A stretch of DNA of 64,000 nt from Natrialba magadii ATCC 43099 (GTDB taxonomy: Archaea > Halobacteriota > Halobacteria > Halobacteriales > Natrialbaceae), in assembly GCF_000025625.1 (NCBI RefSeq), contig NC_013922.1, positions 1,922,001-1,986,000 of the forward strand. Reading direction: 5' to 3'. Each line of letters starts with the position of its first letter. Within the stretch, counting starts at the first letter, position 1. The notes under the pieces were generated by a model, which saw only the letters and a program-made list of their open reading frames with translations, did not search any database and was not told where the DNA came from. A program made the translations under genes and the position numbers. Below, piece by piece: positions 1 to 7,814 of this stretch.

Positions 1-103
1 TGTCAGGCCACCAATTCTAAGTTCAAAAAATCGTCTTGAGCACCGAGTTGAGCACAGCAGGGCGAATTAGTTCAACTGCCCATCAGTAGCACACAGTGGC
101 AGG

Positions 104-127
104 GGCACTGTTCAGATCAGAGTTTGA
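104..127 (+). repeat. Solitary IS-end-like sequence
   Basis: The sequence GGCACTGTTCAGATCAGAG followed by TTTGA matches the left end of the IS6-type relic that starts 77 bp downstream, and the inverse of that element's right end. No transposase is attached to it, so it looks like a terminal scar of a second, related copy or of a nested insertion. Confidence 0.5.
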
Positions 128-180
128 AAGAGTGAGACGGTGGAATTCGTGGTTCCTATGCCAAATTCGACCATCTCAGT

Positions 181-926
181 GGCACGGGACTGTCTAGATG
201 AGAGTTTGAGGAATGAGCAGATAGTGGCGAGAAGTGTCTATGCAACTCGCCAGCCTGCTCAAAGAGAGCTTAGATGTGAATTGTAATGAGTTTGGGAGAA
301 TAAGCGCACCGCGCACACCCTAACGGATGTTGGGGGGTGCCTGCGCTCAATGGAATTGTCAGTTCGGGAGGTGAGCTCAGTGTTCGAATCACTCGGTATT
401 GACCTCTCTCACGACGCAATCTTGAACTTGACGAAAAAACTATCAGTTTCCCAGAACGACCCGTCGACGGCAAAGCCGTCGCGGGTCGCGGTCGGCGAGA
501 CACAGATTGAAGTTGACGGCGAAGAAAAGTGGCTGTACGCTGCGATCAACATAGAACCGAAGCTGCTGCTCGAAATCGACGTGTACAGCCGCCGCGAAAC
601 CGATCCCGCGGCGGCGTTCTTACACCGTCTCACCGAGAAACACGATATCGACGAGATAGAGTTTCTTGTCGACGCTGGTGGCTATCTGACTGCCCCCGTT
701 CGTTACGACTTGATCGGTCACCTCAACTACAGCGACCGAAACTACATCGAAAAGTTGTTTCAGACGATCTCAATGCGAATTGGCCGCTTTCACTCCTTCT
801 GGCGGGCAGTACAGCCAACGCACACCGCTGGCACAGGCGCTTCAGACACCACTATAACCACGATCGGCCGAATCAATCGCCTGATGGGCGTACACCAGCC
901 GAGGAGGTGCTCAACTAGACAGTGCC
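181..926 (+). mobile_element. Decayed IS6-type insertion sequence
   Basis: The right end at 910-926 reads CTCAACTAGACAGTGCC, and its inverse GGCACTGTCTAGTTGAG matches the left end at 181-202 except for a small insertion (GGCACGGGACTGTCTAGATG). The two ends enclose about 746 bp filled by a frameshifted DDE transposase gene whose stop codon overlaps the right inverted repeat, as in compact IS6 elements. I see no convincing 8-bp target duplication, so the element is old or rearranged. It abuts hisI and may supply or have replaced part of the hisI promoter. Confidence 0.75.
240..918 (+). pseudogene. IS6-family transposase, frameshifted
   Basis: The reading starts at ATG 240 (MQLASLLKESLDVN) and continues in another frame from about 350 ([19 protein letters not shown]). 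It then shifts again near 815 into a third frame that carries [14 protein letters not shown] and ends at 918. The DDE core is recognisable: FLVDAGGYL supplies the second Asp and YIEKLFQT the Glu. The first catalytic Asp, normally in a VAVDE motif, reads VAVGE here. With at least two frameshifts and this Asp-to-Gly change the protein cannot be active. The central frame runs on in phase into hisI, so automatic gene callers may fuse the two. Confidence 0.85.
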
Positions 927-967
927 GCGGCAAAAGACCTATCGCCCCAACGACCAACCCATCAGAC

Positions 968-1408
968 ATGGACGACAACGGCGACGTTGCGGTCGAGTTC
1001 GGCGAGGACGGCCTCGTCCCCGCGGTCGCACAGGACGCCGAGACAGGCGAGGTCCTCATGCTCGCCTACGTCTCCCCGGAGGCCCTAAAGCGCACGCGCG
1101 AAACCGGTCGCGCACACTACTACTCGCGCAGTCGGGACGAACTCTGGGAGAAGGGCGCGACGAGCGGCCACGTTCAGGACGTCCGCGAGGTGCGCGTTGA
1201 CTGCGACGCCGACACGCTGCTCTATCTGGTCGACCAGGAGGGCGGCGCGTGTCACACCGGCCACCGCTCGTGTTTCTACCGCACCATCGACGGCGAGACG
1301 GTCGGCGAGGCCGTGTTCGATCCGGACGCAGTCTACGCGGACGGCGGAACGGTCGACGAGACGGCCCACGTCGACGAGCGTGACGAACCAACCACCGAAT
1401 CCGAGTAA
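968..1408 (+). CDS. hisI: Phosphoribosyl-AMP cyclohydrolase
   Basis: This cytosolic enzyme opens the adenine ring of phosphoribosyl-AMP in histidine biosynthesis. The 146-residue product has the family signatures: [10 protein letters not shown] at 31-40, [18 protein letters not shown] at 51-68, the metal-binding DCDAD at 78-82, and the cysteines of [11 protein letters not shown] at 95 and 102. The start at 968 was chosen because the family begins here; upstream in-frame sequence belongs to the IS relic. The acidic tail after residue 115 is typical of haloarchaea. The gene ends 8 bp before the next one and they are probably co-transcribed. The IS end lies only about 40 bp upstream, so promoter sequence may have been remodelled. 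Confidence 0.93.
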   Translation: MDDNGDVAVEFGEDGLVPAVAQDAETGEVLMLAYVSPEALKRTRETGRAHYYSRSRDELWEKGATSGHVQDVREVRVDCDADTLLYLVDQEGGACHTGHRSCFYRTIDGETVGEAVFDPDAVYADGGTVDETAHVDERDEPTTESE

Positions 1409-1416
1409 CCCAGCCG

Positions 1417-2619
1417 ATGAGTGAACGCGTCCACAACACCCACGACCACAACGCCGCTGACGACACCGAGACCGACCGTCGGGACGGCCACGACCAGCTC
1501 GACTCCGCACAACTCGACGACCTCGAGGCCGCCCGCGACCGATTCGAACGCGCAACCCAGCGCATCGAGGACCACGGCGGAGACGCCGTCCACGAGGCCG
1601 CAGCCGCCTACCGCGACGCCGACGAACTGCTCACCCAGTACGTCGACCGCGCGACCGGCACCGGCCGCGAGAACTTCAAGGCCTACGTCGAACTCGAGGG
1701 CAAGTTCTCCACGCTCGTCGAGAACCTCCCCGACGATCTGAAGGGGCGGTCGGCGTTCGACGACGCGCTGGATGCCATCGACAAACGCCGGCTCAGCGAG
1801 TCCGACTTCGAGCGCGCCCACGACGCACTCGAGCCCGCCGCACAGTACGCCGAACTGCTCGACGAACGCGAGGCCGCCCGCGAGGCGATCGACGACGCCC
1901 GCACCGCAGCCGCCAAGCGCCGGCGCGAGCTCGAACGCGAAATCAGCGACCACGAACGGCTGCTCGAACTCGGCACCGCCGACATCGACGCGCCGGTCGA
2001 ACGACTGCGAGAGCCGGTCGAGGCCTACAACGATGCGATCCGCGAGGCGTTCACCGAGTACCGACTCGAGACGCCCGCTCGCGAAGTGTTCGCCCTCGTC
2101 GAGCGTAGTCAGTGGTACCCGTTCGTCGGCTTCAGACAGCCACCGGCAGATCTCAAAGCGTACATCGAAGAGAGTTCCGACGGCGAGTATTCGATCCCGA
2201 AGCTACTCGAGTTCGCCGACTACTCACACTCGAAGCTCGAGCACTACGTGGAGGATGCGGACGTGCTCAAGCGCCGTGTCGCGACCCAGCAGACGTATCT
2301 GGACGGGATCGATGCCGAGGCGTTGACGATCGACTGGCCGCCCGAACCTGCGGGGGCACTCGAGCGCCGTGTTCGAGAGTACCGGCCGTTCGTCGCCCGC
2401 GTGGCTGACGAGGAGACGGTCACACAGCTTCGCGAGATTCGTCTGCGGACGTACGACGATGAGTACGACCGGCTCCAGACGGCCGCCCAGGCGGTCGAAC
2501 AGCTTACTTCCGAGGAGCGCAAGCGACTCGCAAACGGTGCGCTCGCCGACGACCTCGACTCTCTGCGCGCAGAAAAGGCGGCACTCGAGTCGGCGCTGGA
2601 TGTTGACGATCCGGTGTAG
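1417..2619 (+). CDS. Conserved haloarchaeal coiled-coil protein
   Basis: The 400-residue protein is very acidic and Glu/Arg/Ala-rich, with long heptad-like stretches at about 30-200 and 330-395, which suggests an extended coiled coil. It has no signal peptide, no membrane segment and no catalytic motif that I recognise. A more compact central part, about 215-260 (containing ERSQWYPFVGF), may be globular. It sits 8 bp after hisI in the same direction, but a role in histidine synthesis is not implied by the sequence. I recall similar proteins beside hisI in other haloarchaea, without a known function. Confidence 0.7.
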   Translation: MSERVHNTHDHNAADDTETDRRDGHDQLDSAQLDDLEAARDRFERATQRIEDHGGDAVHEAAAAYRDADELLTQYVDRATGTGRENFKAYVELEGKFSTLVENLPDDLKGRSAFDDALDAIDKRRLSESDFERAHDALEPAAQYAELLDEREAAREAIDDARTAAAKRRRELEREISDHERLLELGTADIDAPVERLREPVEAYNDAIREAFTEYRLETPAREVFALVERSQWYPFVGFRQPPADLKAYIEESSDGEYSIPKLLEFADYSHSKLEHYVEDADVLKRRVATQQTYLDGIDAEALTIDWPPEPAGALERRVREYRPFVARVADEETVTQLREIRLRTYDDEYDRLQTAAQAVEQLTSEERKRLANGALADDLDSLRAEKAALESALDVDDPV

Positions 2620-3034
2620 GGTGTGGGATCGTTCTGATTTGGGAGTGGTTTCGGTTTGGTATTGGGATCGATAGCAGCAGTAGCGAAGTGCAGGGGACAG
2701 CGGTGAATACAAAGAATGAAAGCAACACGATAATTTCGTTTGTTCACATCATGTAGTAAGCAACAAACTACTACCATGAGGGTTGAACAGTAACTGTCGA
2801 AAAGTATCTAACTCATTTCTCCACTATCTTTATCTTGCTTTTGAGACTGCCACCAACTAATAGCCCAGTTTGGAGAGACAGTATTACTGCTGCAACAAGC
2901 AGGAGCCCCATTACAAAGAAATTAACCTCTTCTTAGTATACCATAGAGGTTATTCTAATTTCTATGTCTTTAAAATACGTTCTCTCATAGTAATAATTAT
3001 ACACCCCCATATAGTATTGGAATATGGAGTTACA
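2620..3034. other. AT-rich gap, start of accessory stretch
   Basis: Base composition falls sharply after about 2690 and stays low to about 4200. I see no gene in this gap; short open frames lack haloarchaeal codon use. The last 150 bases are nearly all A/T and probably contain the promoter of the gene starting at 3035. Confidence 0.6.
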
Positions 3035-3827
3035 ATGAATAAGAGATTCAGCCAAAGTCGTCGACGGACGTTAACACAAATTGGCACAGGCGCTGCTGCA
3101 CTTGGGTTGGTTGGTTGGTAGTGTTAGTGCAGACGCTTCCAGTTCTGACTCACTGACGGAACTTGATTCCCAGGTGCTTGACGCTTACGCCGATAAAGGA
3201 GAAGATGGTCTCCATGAGGTCATGAAGGAAACAGGTTACAATTATAACGTCAGTACCTCTTCCAAAGATTTCAAGGTGGAAGATGATTCCGAAATCAGTC
3301 CAGATGTTCGATATAGTAAAGGGTCCTCAGATCTCACAGTCCACACTTTTGATGATCCTGAGGACGACGAGCGGATCCGGGTACAGGTCATTGTGAATTT
3401 AGAAGATACAACGGTATCTGCTGGATATCCTACATGGGCAGAAGACACCATTGCGGTCAGTTACAATGGTGACGATTGGACTAATGTAGGGGAGGCAAGT
3501 TTGAGGATAACACCTGATGAAGGAGGATCCATTGAACTCTTCCCTGGCTCAGTAGAAGATGGTGGACTTGCCGCCATTATTGATCTTGACTCGGTATATA
3601 CCGACGCTACACAGAATGTTCTTCTTGCCCAGTCACTCCATAACCTTAGAGGGATCCCAGGGACAATTTATGGAAGTTATGTACATTCCTGGTCACCCAA
3701 CCCAAGTAGTGTATCCGTTGATAGCGTTCAAGGAGGGGATGGTCCTGTTGAGGTTTCCTTTGATGGTAGGCTCGATAACGACTGGCAAATCACAGACGAC
3801 GAAGATACTGATGAGCTCATAGACTGA
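3035..3827 (+). pseudogene. Tat-exported protein, TTGG frameshift
   Basis: The ATG at 3035 opens a twin-arginine signal (SQSRRRTLTQIGTGAAALG) that runs into a stop at 3119 in the frame as written. The following frame continues as VGSVSADASSSDS to 3827. The break lies in three TTGG units at 3107-3118. With one unit fewer the text reads AALGLVGSVSAD, a normal signal-peptide end, giving a 262-residue secreted protein. The mature part is acidic, cysteine-free and probably beta-rich, with no family I recognise. GC is far below its surroundings, which suggests transfer. It may be a pseudogene, a phase-variable gene or carry a sequencing error. A two-helix membrane mini-protein gene follows after 50 bp. 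Confidence 0.7.
3107..3118 (+). repeat. (TTGG)3 at a frameshift
   Basis: Three exact TTGG units, preceded by TTGGG at 3102, sit inside the signal-peptide coding region. A change of one 4-base unit moves the reading frame between stop and continuation, so the tract is placed where slipped-strand gain or loss would switch export of the protein on and off. Confidence 0.85.
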
Positions 3828-3877
3828 TCACAGACAGGAATCAATACATAGATGTACATTTAGATTTTTCATTCGAT

Positions 3878-4048
3878 ATGGATCAAAGGAACTGGTTTTT
3901 GGCTTTGATTGCATACTTGTTAGCAGCCATTGTTGTAGAAATGGATCCAGGAGGTTCCTTGCTGTACGAATTGTCAATATTAATTATACAATTTATCTTG
4001 GGAATATATATTATTACTTTCCCCATCTATATTTGGCTATCCAAATAG
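3878..4048 (+). CDS. Two-helix membrane mini-protein
   Basis: An uninterrupted 56-codon frame encodes MDQRNWFLALIAYLLAAIVV, then a short polar turn (EMDPGGSLLYE), then a second very hydrophobic helix ending in WLSK. The architecture is an N-in, C-in hairpin of two transmembrane helices. The gene is AT-rich like its upstream neighbour and starts 50 bp after it, so the two probably form a unit. An exported protein beside a tiny membrane protein resembles effector/immunity or secreted-factor/anchor pairs, but no homologue is known to me and the function is open. Confidence 0.6.
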   Translation: MDQRNWFLALIAYLLAAIVVEMDPGGSLLYELSILIIQFILGIYIITFPIYIWLSK

Positions 4049-4341
4049 CAACTTTGATAGCGTATTTGAGTGCTTCTTTGCACAACCACTGCAATAATTC
4101 TCGCCAAAGCTCAAATGGTCGGAAATATTATACTGTCGGACAGAACTATTCGAAGATAGGTCGCGCTACTGTAGCCGTCACCTTGCGAAAATAGAGTTCA
4201 GGTTGAATCTCTAAGTTCGTACACACCACAGTCACCCAGTTTCGTTTGCACTCCAGTCACTCGGTTTCGTTCGTATTCACGAGACATCAGAAACGATGGC
4301 TCGTTCCCAAACGAAAACGATCGACGAACTGGGAGGACAGT
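4049..4341. other. AT-rich gap
   Basis: No coding sequence seen. An imperfect duplication of CCAGTCAC followed by CGGTTTCGTT lies at about 4230-4275. Low GC ends near 4300, which marks the right edge of the first AT-rich pocket. Confidence 0.5.
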
Positions 4342-5631
4342 TCAGTGCACGTACTCGTCGGCCATCTCCGCCGGCGTAATGACCTCCAGATCGCCGGCTT
4401 CGACGTGGGCATCGAGTTCTTCGAGCGTTTCTTCGAGGCCTTCGATCGCCTCCTCCTCCTCGAGTTGGTAGAACGCAAGCGACGTGATGCCGCCGTGGGT
4501 CGCCGTCCAGTCGAGTAGATCAGCCGCTTCGCCGGGCGCAGGGTTCGACACTGTCGAGCAGAGGTGTGGATTGCCGGCATAGCCCTGTGCCTGTGTTTGG
4601 CCGGCGAACGCGAGGTCGTAATTGTCCTGGACGAGTTCGTAGGCGGACTCGGTGTACTGCGAGCCAGGGAACGCGAAGAAGAGGCCGTCGTCGGCGTATC
4701 CCTCGTCCTCGAGCCAGTCGACCGGTTCGGTGATGTTCTCCTCCATTTCGTCCGGGCCGATATTTCTGACGTGCGTTCCGAAGTGTGAGTGGCTGCCGAT
4801 CGTCCAGCCGTCGTTGGCGAGATCCGCAATCTGGTCTTCGGTGAGTCGGTCGCCTTCGACCGCCACGTCAGAACGGACGCGATCGGTTGGCACGAACGTG
4901 GTCGCCGGGAAGCCGTACTCGGAGACGCGCGGCAGCGCTTCGGAGTGGTGGTTCTCGTAGCCGCCGTGGAACTGGAGCATCACTTTGCCAGCGTTTGGCT
5001 TCTGGACGAAGTGGAAGTCGTCGACCCACATCCGGCTGTCCTCGTCGCCATCGTCGTCACCGTCGCCGAACCAGCGGATAATCTGCAAGACCATGATCTC
5101 ACTCAGGTCCGGTTCACCGCGGACGCGTGTGAGCCCGAAGTTCTTGCGAGCCAACGGCATGTCCGACATCACCTGCTGGCTGTACTCGACGTAGTCACCA
5201 TCTTCGTCCTGTAGTTGGATCAGAACGATACCGTCGTCGTCCGCGGTCATCGCGAGGCCCGGGACAACGTCCCGAATGTCGATTGGATCATCGAGCGAGC
5301 GCCGGGCCCGAATCTGGCCGTCTTCTGGATCCGGCGCGAGAATCATCGATTGCGAACCGTCGTACGACCGTTCGCTATCGGCGTCGATTGCGCCGATGTC
5401 CTGAAATGCCTCCCATTCGTCGATGGATTCGAAGTCGTCGAAGGTGCCGACCAGCCCGGATTCGCCGCCGCCGTCACCGCCGTTGCCATCGTCGTCACCG
5501 TTCCCGGTATCGGCATCGCCACCGTTCTCGTCGGTGGGGTCTTCATCGCTCTCTTCACCGCCCATACAGCCCGCGAGTGCGAGCCCAACGGCCGTAGCTG
5601 ATGTCGTTGTGAGATACGTTCGTCGTTTCAT
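4342..5631 (-). CDS. NodB-like polysaccharide deacetylase lipoprotein
   Basis: A lipoprotein signal (MKRRTYLTTTS to the lipobox LALAGC) is followed by an acidic linker rich in Asp/Gly. Next comes a beta-sandwich-like domain at about 55-215 (FDDFESIDEWEAF to MWVDDFHF) that resembles carbohydrate-binding modules. A NodB-fold domain fills the C-terminal half. Motif 2 is visible as GSHSHFGTH, and FPGSQY fits the later motif. Motif 1, normally TFDDG with the catalytic Asp and a metal-binding Asp, reads QFHGGY, so both acids are missing. It is therefore probably a surface polysaccharide-binding or inactive relative, though a rewired active site is possible. The gene stands alone. Confidence 0.75.
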   Translation of the reverse strand: MKRRTYLTTTSATAVGLALAGCMGGEESDEDPTDENGGDADTGNGDDDGNGGDGGGESGLVGTFDDFESIDEWEAFQDIGAIDADSERSYDGSQSMILAPDPEDGQIRARRSLDDPIDIRDVVPGLAMTADDDGIVLIQLQDEDGDYVEYSQQVMSDMPLARKNFGLTRVRGEPDLSEIMVLQIIRWFGDGDDDGDEDSRMWVDDFHFVQKPNAGKVMLQFHGGYENHHSEALPRVSEYGFPATTFVPTDRVRSDVAVEGDRLTEDQIADLANDGWTIGSHSHFGTHVRNIGPDEMEENITEPVDWLEDEGYADDGLFFAFPGSQYTESAYELVQDNYDLAFAGQTQAQGYAGNPHLCSTVSNPAPGEAADLLDWTATHGGITSLAFYQLEEEEAIEGLEETLEELDAHVEAGDLEVITPAEMADEYVH

Positions 5632-6000
5632 CGGTGTACTACCGAGGCAATTCAGGAAGCCTGATTGTTATGTACGAGATAGTTCAAATCGGTCATCGCT
5701 ACCGCAAGGGTTACCGATAGTAACCTGTGTGAACGACGTGACAGCGACAGGCTGTTTTCTCGGACGCCCGCGATGGGTTTCCCAGCCGATAGATGCAGAC
5801 AGTTCTCGATCCGTGATTCACAGGCTACTCGTCAGAATTCGTGGGTGAACGTTTTCTCGCACCGATACGAGTGAGGCAGCCTCCAGCGCAAACGTCGTAC
5901 TAGCCGAACTGGTCGTCGTGCCTACTGTCGGTAGGTTCGTGTTTCAACTGCACTCGAGTGATGACTCTCTGGCTGATGGAAATAACCTATATGTGATACG
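5632..6000. other. Intergenic region with a TATA-like box
   Basis: No gene is seen between the divergent lipoprotein and acyltransferase genes. CCTATATGTG at about 5984-5993 is a plausible archaeal TATA box for the acyltransferase gene. Confidence 0.45.
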
Positions 6001-6729
6001 ATGAGAAAGCACCGGTCCATGGCCCTCGATACCATCGTGGAACGGTCCCTGTCAGTGCTTGGGTATCCGTCCATCACCCACGGGCTGCTTAATCGACACG
6101 TCGATGCGGCTGCGCTCGACGTCGCGCCCTCGGCACGTATTTCGATGGGGTGTCTCCTTCGAGGGCACGTCACGCTCGAACCGCACGTCCGGTTGAGCCG
6201 CGGCTGCATCCTGAACGGCCCGATCGACGTCGGACGACGGACGAACTTCGAACCAGACTGCGACCTCGTCGGCGACATCGAGATCGGCAACTACTGTGCA
6301 ATCGCCAGAGAGACGACGTTCCAGCAAACGAATCACGAAACGACGAAGCCCGCGATGCAGATCAGGTTGTACGACGAAGTCCTCGACAGCGAGCTCCCGC
6401 CAGCAGCAGACGGGCCGATCGAAGTCGGCAACGACGTCTGGATCGGAACGGACGCGACGATCCTCTCCGGCGTCACCATCGGTGACGGTGCGATTATCGG
6501 TGCCGGTGCCGTCGTGACAAGTGACGTCGACCCGTACGCCGTCGTCGCCGGCGTCCCAGCCAGACGAGTGAAGTGGCGATTTCCGAAAGAGACCCGGGAA
6601 CAACTGCTCGAACTCGAGTGGTGGGAGTGGGACGAGGAGACGATACGCGAGCACCGCGACTTTTTCGAGCAGACGCTTCCCGACTCGCGTGGCGTACAGG
6701 AAGCGCTATCGGTTGAGACGACGAAGTAA
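6001..6729 (+). CDS. Hexapeptide-repeat O-acyltransferase
   Basis: The protein has left-handed beta-helix hexapeptide repeats, for example IEVGNDVWIGTDATILSGVT and IGDGAIIGAGAVVTSDV. The terminal signature YAVVAGVPARRVKWRF is typical of CatB/maltose-acetyltransferase relatives. These enzymes move an acetyl group from acetyl-CoA to a sugar or small molecule; the catalytic His is probably in QQTNHET at about 114. The C-terminal helix (about 200-242) is amphipathic and acidic. Start: ATG 6001 gives 242 residues, but ATG 6019 sits about 27-30 bp after the TATA-like box and would suit a leaderless message, so the true start may be 6 codons in. It may serve surface-glycan modification, given the neighbouring glycan lipoprotein. 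Confidence 0.85.
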   Translation: MRKHRSMALDTIVERSLSVLGYPSITHGLLNRHVDAAALDVAPSARISMGCLLRGHVTLEPHVRLSRGCILNGPIDVGRRTNFEPDCDLVGDIEIGNYCAIARETTFQQTNHETTKPAMQIRLYDEVLDSELPPAADGPIEVGNDVWIGTDATILSGVTIGDGAIIGAGAVVTSDVDPYAVVAGVPARRVKWRFPKETREQLLELEWWEWDEETIREHRDFFEQTLPDSRGVQEALSVETTK

Positions 6730-7092
6730 CAGGACAGATGAAGAAATCGGCGGGCCAGATCCACCGATGAGAACGGGGGAGACCCCCGAGAGCGATAGAG
6801 GGCCAAACACAACCACTCCCACGGCAGCGTCGTCGAGCATGCGGTATACGCCGGCCATCCGAACGAGGCAGGGAACGAGACAGGGGACGAGACAGGAGAC
6901 GAGACAGGGGACGAGACAGGGAACGAGACAGGAAATTTTCACGGAGAGTCCCATAGAGGGGATGGATACAGACCATTGATGTTGTTTTTCTGGATGTCAT
7001 GATCCTGTTTTTGAGGAGGATTCTGGCTTTTAGCTCAAAACCGATTTCATGTTACCCTAATAATTTAACACCTGTCATTCAAATATAGGTTA
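6730..7092. other. Intergenic region with minisatellite
   Basis: No gene seen. It contains the 12-bp tandem array at 6871-6930 and then becomes AT-rich from about 6935, which is the left edge of the second AT-rich pocket. Confidence 0.5.
6871..6930 (+). repeat. 12-bp tandem repeat, 5 copies
   Basis: Five tandem units of the form GGGGACGAGACA vary at positions 3-4 (GGGA, GGGG, GGAG). They are bounded by an imperfect copy on the left. The array lies outside any gene that I can support. Confidence 0.9.
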
Positions 7093-7814
7093 ATGGAACG
7101 ACAGGAGTTCATTGCATGCTCAACTCCGGAAATAATTGTAGCGATCTGTGTTGATGAATCTTCAGGTCCGTCCGAAAATGAAGAAGATACATCCTCTGAC
7201 TCGGAAGAGTTGATCGAACTACAACACTCCTGGAAGTTCTGCAGTCCGACCTTCGCTCAGATGAAGAGCCGCTGGCTCTCGAGTTGACCGTAGAAAATGT
7301 GGGTGAAAACCCACTGGAATATGAAGAGCGGCGAAGTGCCTTGTTCTGGTTTGAAACAACGGATGATGAGGATTTCATCTTGTCACCACGTGACACCCTC
7401 TACGATGATGAATCGATATTCGAATATGATACAGATAGTGACCATTGGGTCCTCGATGAATATGGATCCGACATGACTTCCGATTATCAAGTCGGTTCGT
7501 TAGAGCCAGGCGACACCCATACGGAGACACTGTGGGTTGTCACGCCCTATAATGCAAACCCACCAGAAGAAACACCTGAAGAGCTACGTTTCACGGGAGA
7601 GTTCACTGTTTCCGAGACGGATGTGAATGGCCTAGAAGAAGGAGAGGACGAATCGTGGGAGTTCACTTTGGTGAGAAAAGAGGACGACCAATTCCACATC
7701 GCGGAGCGACTACTTGTCATCTATCGTGGGTTTCAACAGAGCCGTTTCTTCACATCCCGCCCCGTCCCGCCCTGTTCTGTCATGCTCAGGAACGTCCCTC
7801 ACTCCAGCGCGTAG
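7093..7814 (+). pseudogene. Remnant of an exported-protein gene
   Basis: The AT-rich sequence encodes two overlapping frames. One runs from 7093 to 7287 and contains an acidic Ser-rich linker (SSGPSENEEDTSSDSEE). The other is open from 7200 and reads LALELTVENVGENPLEY, then WVLDEYGSDM, VGSLEPGDTHTETLWVVTP and ELRFTGEFTV. This resembles the immunoglobulin-like DUF4352-type domains of haloarchaeal lipoproteins (LELTVENxG followed by LxPGxTxxxxLxVxxP). The usual signal peptide and lipobox are absent, and the frame break near 7200 suggests a 5' truncation plus frameshift. The last 40 codons or so (from about 7690) look like random read-through into GC-rich DNA. Confidence 0.5.

Noticed and set aside
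350-1408. Single 352-residue fusion protein of transposase and HisI
   Set aside because: The frames are joined only by accident: the transposase breaks near 815 and the normal HisI start is at 968, after the IS right end at 926.
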